A stretch of DNA of 5,468 nt from a bacterium UBP14_UBA6098 (GTDB lineage Bacteria > UBP14 > UBA6098). Shown here piece after piece: positions 1 to 5,468 of the stretch. A model generated the notes under the pieces. It worked only from the letters and a program-made list of their open reading frames with translations, did no database searches and had not been told where the DNA came from. Position numbers and translations under genes: made by a program. The stretch spans positions 1-5,468 of the forward strand of contig DIWU01000022.1 of assembly GCA_002428525.1 (NCBI GenBank). Reading direction: 5' to 3'. How positions within the stretch are numbered: position 1 is the stretch's first letter; each line of letters opens with the position of its first letter.

Positions 1-417
1 CCTTTCATCGGCATGCATGTAGCATCGACTATCGAAACGAACTTCTTAAAATTTCTGCCAATCTTCATCTGTTTTCTAGGGGTTTTTTGTAAAAGCCGAT
101 AGAAAAAGTCTCGGAAAACTTCGGACGGTCTTTGAGCAAGAGCGTTAGACATAGTGTTCAGCGAAATCTTTCCGCAACCGAGATGATAGAGCTTGGTCGC
201 GGCTGAATTGAAGACGAGGACGAGATGTCGCATACTTTTGGCCTCGGCGAGATGCGCGAAAACATGCAAAATAAACAGTTTTCATGAAAATAATGATTGA
301 CATATTTGTCGCCGAGATTATCTTTCACGCAAGAGCTGAATTCAAGTCGGCTTGGTCGGCAAAAACTCCCTGGGGCTATTTTATGGCGTTGGCGAAAATA
401 AACTCCAGCCCGGTCAT
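1..417 (-). pseudogene. IS4-family transposase, N-terminal part, frameshifted and cut by the window edge
   Basis: Read on the minus strand, this encodes the start of a DDE transposase that cuts and moves an IS4-family element. From about 355 down to 281 one frame gives PSRLEF..CVKDNLGDKYVNHYFHE. From 281 down to 1 the next frame gives KLFILHVFAHLAEAKSMRHL, then LYHLGCGKISLNTMSNALAQ, RPSEVFRDFFYRLL and finally IVDATCMPMK. This order matches my knowledge of IS4-type proteins with a DUF4372-like N-terminus: an F..LFAQL..S.R.. block, YHLG, S...NA.RP..VF.D.FY, then DAT, whose Asp is the first catalytic acid. The two frames join at a run of four A at 279-282 (minus strand), so one base has probably been lost. 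The extreme N-terminus is unresolved. ATG at 417-415 opens MTGLEFIFANAIK but meets a stop at 378-376. The catalytic core lies beyond the left edge. Family assignment is from recalled motifs, not a search. Confidence 0.72.
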
Positions 418-649
418 TAATGAGCGCGCTTTGAGCTGTCTCCATCGCCACGCCGAAGATGCTATGGCTTATTTTGAGGTGCCAGAAAATCTGGTGAAAA
501 AAGTTCGAACGACCAACCAGATCGAGTTATTGTTCAGGTCGTTTCGCTCGAGAACCCGTAAACTAAGGGGTTGGCAAACATATGAATCGCTAAAAGGGAT
601 GCTAATCCTAACCGCCGATTCTAAAGGAATCCTAAAGGAATACACATAA
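284..649 (+). pseudogene. IS256/Mutator-type transposase, C-terminal remnant
   Basis: This 121-codon frame ends with the C-terminus of an IS256/Mutator-family DDE transposase. Residues about 48-110 carry the family signature: YFEVPENLVKKVRTTNQIE, then F.S.RSRTRKLRGW and a Leu-rich tail. The usual pattern is a DFP..HW..IRTTN.IER..R.R.R block followed by RT...G. The Glu in RTTNQIE (residue 81) probably corresponds to the last catalytic acid. Full-length members are roughly 350-420 residues, so about three quarters is missing, including both catalytic Asp. Residues 1 to about 45 do not resemble the family and lie antisense to the IS4-type fragment, so the ATG at 284 is probably not a real start. 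The frame ends TAA at 647-649. Just after it, the stretch ATAAATAGTGACAAATTCC at 646-664 could be a decayed element end, but I cannot show its inverted partner. It is a dead remnant and not expected to be active. Confidence 0.7.
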
Positions 650-680
650 ATAGTGACAAATTCCGCTGGCCTTTATTTGG

Positions 681-708
681 TTGAATTCTTCCGGAACATG
701 GATATATT
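681..708 (+). promoter_or_regulatory. putative sigma-70-like promoter for the exported protein
   Basis: TTGAAT at 681-686 and TATATT at 703-708 are separated by 16 bases, close to the sigma-70 spacing. It is the best match upstream of the gene starting at 740, and the surrounding DNA is AT-rich. The FCB lineage suggested by the gene may use a different housekeeping consensus (TTTG...TANNTTTG in Bacteroidetes), so the call is tentative. Confidence 0.3.
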
Positions 709-729
709 TATAAAAATTGATTTATAAAA
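706..729 (+). repeat. 10-bp direct repeat ATTTATAAAA, 14-bp period
   Basis: ATTTATAAAA occurs at 706-715 and again at 720-729, directly before the ribosome binding site. It may simply be AT-rich leader sequence, or a pair of binding sites near the promoter start point. Confidence 0.5.
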
Positions 730-733
730 GGAG
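728..733 (+). promoter_or_regulatory. ribosome binding site AAGGAG
   Basis: AAGGAG at 728-733 sits six bases before ATG at 740. This is a textbook Shine-Dalgarno placement and fixes the start of the 907-residue protein. Confidence 0.8.
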
Positions 734-739
734 TCTTAG

Positions 740-3463
740 ATGAGATTTTTTATATCGGTTTTTCTTATTCTATTTACCCTGATTCCGGCCTCGATGGCCG
801 TGGAAACATTCTCGGAGGCACCGGATATATTCTCCGACCCTGTCGGCTACTCCGAATGGAAAGCCGCACTCGTTGCATCCTCCGAAACCGCAAGACCGAG
901 GCTCGAAAGACCTGCCGAGCCGATGGATTGGTTCGTGCAGAACGGCTATGTCGGTGCCTATATCGACGAAACTACCGGTGAGTTCGAAGAAGGCGGCGAC
1001 CGCTTTGGAACAGGAGCATACCGCAAACTGACCTATTCCTTCCCCAGCGCTCCCGGAACCGGTTGGATTATCTACTATGTTGACGGCAATTCCGGCAAAA
1101 CCGACGGGACAATGCCAAACACAAGCTCTAACTATTTATCGGACAATGTTGCCTATTCGATTTGGAACAATTGGAACGGGGTTTATATCCGCCAAGAGAT
1201 CACGACTGTTAGCCTCGGCGGCGCCCCCGGCGAGAACGAACAGGTCAAATTCAAAACCATCATGAAACCCGCGGACGGCGCTTGCCACGATGTCGGTTGT
1301 TTGGTCTTTTACGACACAATGCTCGACACCGACGACGCGGCTCGCATCGCGACCGCGCATGGATATACCGGAATCGCGGAGATTTTCTTCGGGTTCAGCG
1401 TGCCTGCGATTTGGCGCGCCTATCAGGGTGGCTACCCCCCCGCACCCGGTGCGCTCACCGCGCTCGGTATTCTCATCGGTTTCGAGGCGGTGGAGCCCGA
1501 TGTCTTCTGGTATGGCGCATGGGGTAGCGCCTTCGGCAACGGCTGGGACGACAGCGAATGGATAGCCCTAACCGGAGGAACATTCGGCGACTCTGCAACC
1601 ATGGTTAAATGGTATCCGCGCCATGTTTGTGAGGGCGATTCGGCGGTATTCGTCACCTATTACGGAATCGGCGAGATCACTCCCGGCCTCGATTTAACGA
1701 TTAATGCCGGAGTTCCGGCATTCTCCACCGGTTGCACCGGAATCACACCAAATCCCTTCACCCTCAGCGCGATGATCACTAACCCCGGCGCGACATCGGT
1801 GGATGATGTCGAAGTGACATTAACCCTCCCACCTACTCTTTCTTTGGCGGGCGGACTCAATCCAGTGAACCTCGGATCGCTGTCCGGCTATGGCGGAAGC
1901 AGGCTCGTCACATGGACAATCGATATCGATCCCTCGGCTTATGGCACCTCAGCATGCTACGATATCGAGGTGACATGGGACAGCGGCGGCCCGGTTTCGC
2001 GAACATATTGCCCTTTCATTCCCGAGCCGAACAGCTTCTCGGTGAATATCGACGCGGAGTTCACCTCGATTTGCGCGGGCGGTTGTTCCCAGCTTCGCGC
2101 GGACCTCGACACCACCGGCGCTCCGGACCGTATTTGGTCTTACCTTTGGCGCCCATCGGTATTTTTATCAGATACAACATCATTCAGAACAGAGGCCTGC
2201 CCCGAAAGCACTACAACATATTGGGTTATCGTTTCAGATGGACTGGATTGCATCGATTCAACCTCGGTGACTATTGTCGTCAATGAAGACCCGATTGTCG
2301 AGCTTAAGGACACTACAATCTGCAGGGGACATACAACCACGATCTCTCCGACAGTCACGCCGGATGTTCCGGGGAATATCTATCTATGGTTCCCCATGGG
2401 CGACACGACCCGCTCGTTAACTGTATCTCCAACAACCACAACGACATACACTGTGGTTGTGATCTCGCCCGAGGGATGCTTCAGCGACGACGAGGGAACA
2501 ATCTTTGTAATCGACTGCGCGCCGCCTTGGAGCAGGCTGATCGACCCGTTCGACGGCGCATGGACGGCCTGCAACGACCAAGATATCCGCCTCGTTATCG
2601 ACGACGAGGGCGAGGTCGATACAATGTCGATTCGTTTCTCTGTTCAGGGCGTCACCTACAGCCTCGCAGATGCAGAGCTTTCAATGCTCGACGACTCAAC
2701 GCTCGTCTTCACGCCCTCGACCCCGTGGGCCGACGGCGATACGGTTCGTTGGAGCCTAGATTCGCTCTCCAACGGCCTTGGAATTGCGGCCTCGGTTCTG
2801 TCTGGCGGGGTTTTCTATGTCGATCTTTCATCCCCGCAAGTGATTCGTTTCGAGCCTCCGACAGGCACTATTATGGAAACCCCCTATCCGACCTTGAATT
2901 TCGCAATAGTTGACGGGCTTTCCGGCATCGATTCCTCGCTTGTTTCGATTTCGATAAACGAATCGCCCTTCCCCATCGGCGTTCCCGGATTCGATTATAT
3001 TTTCGCCGGTGATACACTCAACTGCGCGATCGATTGCGCACAGCTCGGTGTTGCTTTCCTGCATAGCGATTCAGTCATCGTCTCCGTCATGTCGGGCGAT
3101 TCGCCGGATTACTGCCCCCCTAACGAGGCGGTTTTCTCGTGGTGGTTCATGATCGACCTTTCTGTCGGATGCAATCGCTATCCTAATCCGGTCACCCCCA
3201 ACGGCGACGGAATTAACGATGTCGCGATTTTCGACTATCCAAATATGTTCTCCGGCCCTGCGGAGCTTTCGATCTTCGATGTTCGGAATACATTAGTATA
3301 TAGCGCGAATATCGGCCCGGCAACGGATTTCAGCGAGGTCGGCAACCGATATTGGGACTGTCGCGACGGAAGTGGAAAATTAGTGAAGGATGGGCTATAT
3401 ATATATGTCCTTATTAGAGATGGGCAAATTATTTGTAACGGCACTTTAATAGTCGGCAGGTAA
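740..3463 (+). CDS. large exported multidomain protein with Ig/PKD-like modules and a gliding-motility (CHU_C)-type C-terminal domain
   Basis: The 907-residue product is predicted to be secreted or surface-displayed. Residues 1-20 form a Sec signal peptide (MRFF, hydrophobic core, cleavage after PASMA). Residues 60-310 are an unrecognised, aromatic- and Gly-rich region. Residues about 315-425 resemble a CARDB/DUF11-like beta sandwich (LSAMITNPGATSVDDVEVTL). Residues 436-515 and 516-593 are two related Ig/PKD-like modules sharing IC.G near the start, then Y-LWxP, an S/TTTTY.V core and a closing GC or DC. Residues 595-800 look like two further Ig-like folds, the second with GLSGIDSSLVSISIN. Residues 813-907 carry NPVTPNGDGIND, an IFD.R strand, YWDCRDGSGK..KDGLYIY and the end ICNGTLIVGR. 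This is typical of CHU_C/FlgD-like C-terminal domains, many of which are sorting signals for type IX secretion. No enzyme motif is visible. There are 20 Cys, suggesting disulfides outside the cytoplasm. The role is probably adhesion or cell-surface structure. It appears monocistronic. Confidence 0.9.
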   Translation: MRFFISVFLILFTLIPASMAVETFSEAPDIFSDPVGYSEWKAALVASSETARPRLERPAEPMDWFVQNGYVGAYIDETTGEFEEGGDRFGTGAYRKLTYSFPSAPGTGWIIYYVDGNSGKTDGTMPNTSSNYLSDNVAYSIWNNWNGVYIRQEITTVSLGGAPGENEQVKFKTIMKPADGACHDVGCLVFYDTMLDTDDAARIATAHGYTGIAEIFFGFSVPAIWRAYQGGYPPAPGALTALGILIGFEAVEPDVFWYGAWGSAFGNGWDDSEWIALTGGTFGDSATMVKWYPRHVCEGDSAVFVTYYGIGEITPGLDLTINAGVPAFSTGCTGITPNPFTLSAMITNPGATSVDDVEVTLTLPPTLSLAGGLNPVNLGSLSGYGGSRLVTWTIDIDPSAYGTSACYDIEVTWDSGGPVSRTYCPFIPEPNSFSVNIDAEFTSICAGGCSQLRADLDTTGAPDRIWSYLWRPSVFLSDTTSFRTEACPESTTTYWVIVSDGLDCIDSTSVTIVVNEDPIVELKDTTICRGHTTTISPTVTPDVPGNIYLWFPMGDTTRSLTVSPTTTTTYTVVVISPEGCFSDDEGTIFVIDCAPPWSRLIDPFDGAWTACNDQDIRLVIDDEGEVDTMSIRFSVQGVTYSLADAELSMLDDSTLVFTPSTPWADGDTVRWSLDSLSNGLGIAASVLSGGVFYVDLSSPQVIRFEPPTGTIMETPYPTLNFAIVDGLSGIDSSLVSISINESPFPIGVPGFDYIFAGDTLNCAIDCAQLGVAFLHSDSVIVSVMSGDSPDYCPPNEAVFSWWFMIDLSVGCNRYPNPVTPNGDGINDVAIFDYPNMFSGPAELSIFDVRNTLVYSANIGPATDFSEVGNRYWDCRDGSGKLVKDGLYIYVLIRDGQIICNGTLIVGR

Positions 3464-3638
3464 CTCCCCCGATTAAGTCAGTTAATAAAGTATAAGTTGA
3501 ATTCCCGAACATAGGTTACACTTTTTCGGGATGAAATGATTAATCAGCAACACCGTCGGAGTCAAGCCTTTTAGTTGCGAAATCGAGGCCGGCCTAAAAA
3601 ATCTTGGACTTGATTCACAAAACCCCCTCGGTATCGTT
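3464..3638. other. gene-free spacer with weak dyads downstream of the exported-protein gene
   Basis: No coding frame is supported here. TCCCGAA at 3503-3509 pairs with TTCGGGA at 3525-3531 across a 15-base loop, but no T-run follows, so it is a poor intrinsic terminator. TGATTAATCA at 3537-3546 and AGGCCGGCCT at 3586-3595 are perfect 10-bp palindromes. A longer foldback is possible between GAGTCAAG (3559-3566) and CTTGATTC (3609-3616), with TTTTAG (3569-3574) pairing CTAAAA (3594-3599) inside it. One of these may end transcription of the upstream gene, but none is decisive. Confidence 0.35.
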
Positions 3639-3857
3639 AAAAGAGCCTTGCGGATTCATAAAAGAGCGCGCTCTTTTACCACCCCGCTTAGATCTTTTAC
3701 TTGACACCGCCGCTCCTTCATGAAACCCCAGCGCTCCTTTGCCCTTTCCCTCCGCTCTTTCGTCGATTCCGACCGCTCTTTTACCACGCCGCTTAGCGCT
3801 TTTACTTGACAACACCGCTCCTTCATACTGCTCAACCGCTCTTTTGTGGAATTTTAC
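3639..3857. repeat. 21-bp periodic repeat array with an orientation switch
   Basis: Nine contiguous 21-bp units run from 3669 to 3857, beginning at 3669, 3690, 3711, 3732, 3753, 3774, 3795, 3816 and 3837. Most start CGCTC followed by T/C and a T-run (CGCTCTTTTAC or CGCTCCTTCAT); the other half of each unit varies. Units 1-3 and 6-8 are near-copies 105 bp apart (about 53 bp with five mismatches), a higher-order duplication. To the left the same core appears reversed, AAAAGAGC at 3639 and 3660, still in 21-bp phase, so orientation flips at the 3668/3669 centre. Read on the minus strand the array stays open from 3863 to a TGA at 3617-3615, giving heptapeptides such as KRRGKRA, VGIDERA, EGKGKGA and LGFHEGA. 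I do not call this a gene: no convincing independent start exists, and differences between the duplicated units are mostly amino-acid changing. It is not CRISPR, because there are no unique spacers. Confidence 0.85.
3659..3678. repeat. perfect 20-bp palindrome at the array's orientation switch
   Basis: TAAAAGAGCG followed directly by CGCTCTTTTA forms a perfect palindrome with no loop, centred at 3668/3669. Each half is one copy of the array's repeat core. It could bind a dimeric protein or extrude as a cruciform. Confidence 0.9.
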
Positions 3858-4295
3858 CCACTTTCAAGTTAAAGACTTCGCACTAACACATTGAATAGCA
3901 ATATGATATAGTATTTACTTCTCTCACTTTATAGGCGCTCAACGTATCTGTCCGAGAACGACAATAGGATAACTCTCGACAAAGCTCTCTATCGTTGCTC
4001 GGGGCTATTATTGTGAAATTGGCTTCGCGCGCGTGCTTTTTCAGATTCAGTTAGCATCATGGGATCATAGACGCACCTGCACATGTAAATAGTATTTTAA
4101 TCTTACATATTCCTGTAATAATTCTCGAATTGGACTTACAGGTGAAATGAGCCGAATTCTATTAGTTTTAAGAACTTTCAGCGGCAAACATTTAGCTTAA
4201 TATTTTATACTTTTAATAATATCAATAGTTTATCCCTGTTTTGAGTAATGCCCTCGAGATTCTTTAAGAACAAGGTTTATTCCAAAAGATAGTGC
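3858..4295. other. gene-free region upstream of cas3 with several dyads
   Basis: No coding frame, tRNA or CRISPR repeat is evident in this AT-rich stretch. CCGAGAACGA at 3952-3961 can pair with TCGTT-G-CTCGG at 3992-4002 (10 pairs with one bulged G). ACAATAG at 3961-3967 also has a partial complement, CTATTATTGT, at 4005-4014, so alternative folds are possible. The most regular structure is the dyad pair at 4084-4142, listed separately. Confidence 0.4.
4084..4142. promoter_or_regulatory. two tandem TGTAA...TTACA dyads, possible operators or hairpins
   Basis: TGTAA at 4084-4088 pairs with TTACA at 4103-4107, and CCTGTAA at 4112-4118 pairs with TTACAGG at 4136-4142. The second dyad contains an inner stem, AATTC (4120-4124) with GAATT (4127-4131), giving 12 pairs in all. 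The dyad centres are about 31.5 bp apart, three helical turns, so a protein bound to both would face the same side of the DNA. They lie about 150 bp upstream of the cas3 promoter. A regulatory role is inferred only. Confidence 0.35.
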
Positions 4296-4324
4296 TTGAC
4301 ATTAATCAACTCACATTTTATTTT
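4296..4324 (+). promoter_or_regulatory. sigma-70-like promoter for the cas operon
   Basis: A perfect -35 box, TTGACA at 4296-4301, is followed after 17 bases by TATTTT at 4319-4324. A start point near 4331 would leave a leader of roughly 35 bases before cas3. Spacing is ideal and it is the best promoter-like match I found in the window. Confidence 0.6.
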
Positions 4325-4354
4325 GTGAAGAATACATATCGTTAAACCCAACCC

Positions 4355-4361
4355 GAGGGAG
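4355..4361 (+). promoter_or_regulatory. ribosome binding site for cas3
   Basis: GAGGGAG at 4355-4361 lies five bases before ATG at 4367 and selects that codon as the start. Confidence 0.65.
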
Positions 4362-4366
4362 AAGAA

Positions 4367-5468
4367 ATGACTTACGAGGAATATCTTGCCCGAAAATCCA
4401 AGGACAAACGAGAGCAAACCGTCGAAAAACACCTTGAAGACGTCGCGGAACTCGCAGAGGGCTTCTTCAAACGCGAAAAACCCATTATTGAACTTGAGCA
4501 TCTCGCTAAACTCGCAAGTGCCGCCGCGCGCTGGCACGACTTGGGGAAGTTCTCGCAGAAATTCCAGCGAAGAATAAACGGAAGTAACGAAAAGGTTGAT
4601 CATTCCACTGCCGGAGCACAAATCGCAAACGAAAATTTCTCCGGTTCACCGCAAGAAATGGCTATCGGCCGTATTCTCGAATATGTGATCGCCAGCCATC
4701 ACACGGGGCTTATCAACGGAGATTCCGGATTAGCAGGCGATGAATCCTGCCTCAAAGGTAGGCTCACGAAAAATGTCGAACCCTACAAAGAAAATTGCCC
4801 GAATGAGTTTTCCGTCAAACCCGACCTATCCTTCGACGACATCGCCTTCCTACTCGAGGGCACGAAAGACGCGAAGGACATAGCCTTTCGCATGTCTTTT
4901 CTAATTCGCATGGTCTTCTCCGCGCTGGTCGATGCCGACAGGCTCGACGCCGAGTGGTTCGAGACGCCGGAGAAGGAGCAAATCCGCAAGGATTACCCGA
5001 GCCTGAAGGAATTATCGGAGAAGATCGACGCGCATCTGGCGCAGTTCGAGCCGCTCAAGGATACAAGCGACCTCAACCGCAACCGCGACCTCGTTTTGCA
5101 GGCTTGCCGAGAGGCCGCCGAACTCGACCCCGGCCTGTTCACGCTGACCGTCCCGACCGGCGGCGGCAAAACGCTGTCCTCGCTGGCGTTCGCCCTCAAA
5201 CACGCGATAAAGCACGGCATGGACCGCGTAATCTATGTTATCCCTTACACGAGCATCATCGAGCAGAACGCAGAAGAATTCCGCAAGGCTTTCGGCAAAG
5301 GAAAAGCGGACGACATGAGCAAAGCCGTCGTCGAGCATCACAGCAATTTCGAGGAAGAGGATAAAAACCACCGCTACGACGGCGACGACGAGCCCTCCCC
5401 CCACGACCTCGCCTGCGAGAACTGGGACGCGCCGATCGTCGTTACGACGAATGTCCAGTTCTTCGAGT
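4367..5468 (+). CDS. cas3: CRISPR-associated nuclease-helicase Cas3 (HD + DExH), partial, truncated by the window edge
   Basis: Cas3 is recruited by Cascade to invading DNA, then unwinds and shreds it. The first 367 residues are present and the frame is open to the edge. The N-terminal HD nuclease (about 15-200) keeps its metal ligands: H22 in VEKHLEDVAELAEGF, HD at 57-58 in WHDLGKFSQKF, H79 in DHSTAGAQ, HH at 111-112 in ASHHTG, and D189 in LVDADRLD. After a linker the helicase begins at about 235, with Walker A VPTGGGKTLSSLAF (262-275), motif Ia IYVIPYTSIIEQNAEEFR (289-306), VVEHHSNF (321-328) and NWDAPIVVTTNVQFFE (352-367). The DExH box and helicase motifs just upstream of it are largely in view; the C-terminal helicase lobe lies outside. 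Family members are usually 700-900 residues. These motifs and a leading HD-fused cas3 fit subtype I-C best, but without cas5/cas8/cas7 the subtype is open. GC rises from about 50% in the HD half to about 60% in the helicase half. Confidence 0.93.
   Translation, partial: MTYEEYLARKSKDKREQTVEKHLEDVAELAEGFFKREKPIIELEHLAKLASAAARWHDLGKFSQKFQRRINGSNEKVDHSTAGAQIANENFSGSPQEMAIGRILEYVIASHHTGLINGDSGLAGDESCLKGRLTKNVEPYKENCPNEFSVKPDLSFDDIAFLLEGTKDAKDIAFRMSFLIRMVFSALVDADRLDAEWFETPEKEQIRKDYPSLKELSEKIDAHLAQFEPLKDTSDLNRNRDLVLQACREAAELDPGLFTLTVPTGGGKTLSSLAFALKHAIKHGMDRVIYVIPYTSIIEQNAEEFRKAFGKGKADDMSKAVVEHHSNFEEEDKNHRYDGDDEPSPHDLACENWDAPIVVTTNVQFFE

Noticed and set aside
158..451. Intact 97-codon minus-strand gene
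   Set aside because: Only its middle (about 355-281) resembles the IS4-type N-terminus. The homology then moves to another frame, so it is part of the broken transposase and not a separate gene.
1282..1565. Overlapping plus-strand frames inside the exported-protein gene
   Set aside because: They lie wholly within a well-supported 907-codon gene, have Arg/Pro-rich shadow composition and no ribosome binding site of their own.
3503..3531. Intrinsic terminator for the exported-protein gene
   Set aside because: The stem is only seven pairs with a 15-base loop, and no T-run follows on the plus strand. It is kept only as a dyad within the spacer entry.
3639..3857. CRISPR array next to cas3
   Set aside because: The period is only 21 bp, the variable part of each unit is about 10 bp and itself partly repeated between units, and orientation flips. 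CRISPR repeats of 28-37 bp with unique 30-40 bp spacers are absent.
3952..4014. Structured small RNA or riboswitch upstream of cas3
   Set aside because: A bulged 10-pair stem with alternative partners exists, but it matches no riboswitch class I know and has no flanking promoter or terminator to support a transcript.
4277..4621. Minus-strand open frame of 114 codons across the cas3 promoter and start
   Set aside because: It runs through the TTGACA promoter and antisense to the HD domain, resembles no family, and is best explained as a shadow.
5012..5404. Minus-strand open frame of about 130 codons opposite cas3
   Set aside because: It is antisense to conserved Cas3 motifs, and the open frame is explained by the GC-rich codon bias of cas3.

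Overview
The window looks like an accessory stretch from a Gram-negative bacterium of the Bacteroidetes/FCB kind, probably an uncultured lineage. The main clue is the 907-residue exported protein. It has a Sec signal peptide, tandem Ig/PKD-like modules and a C-terminal domain of the gliding-motility/CHU_C type (NPVTPNGDGIND near its start). No marker gene is present, so this placement is an inference.

Layout. Positions 1-649 are an insertion-sequence graveyard. The minus strand carries the N-terminal part of an IS4-family transposase that runs off the left edge and contains a frameshift. Facing it on the plus strand is the C-terminal remnant of an IS256/Mutator-type transposase. Positions 740-3463 encode the large exported multidomain protein, with a good ribosome binding site and a plausible promoter. 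Positions 3464-4366 hold no convincing gene. They contain a striking array of 21-bp units (about 3639-3857) that reverses orientation at a perfect 20-bp palindrome, several dyads, and a strong sigma-70-like promoter. Positions 4367 to the right edge encode the first 367 residues of a Cas3 HD nuclease-helicase, the start of a type I CRISPR-Cas operon (subtype I-C is the best guess) whose other genes lie outside the window.

How the parts relate. The transposase remnants, the surface protein and the cas3 gene look like independent accessory cargo, not one pathway. The CRISPR operon has its own promoter at 4296-4324. The most unusual signal is the 21-bp array. Its period equals two helical turns of DNA and also seven codons, and it fits no standard repeat class I can name. 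It is not a CRISPR array. I found no tRNA, rRNA, origin or attachment site.
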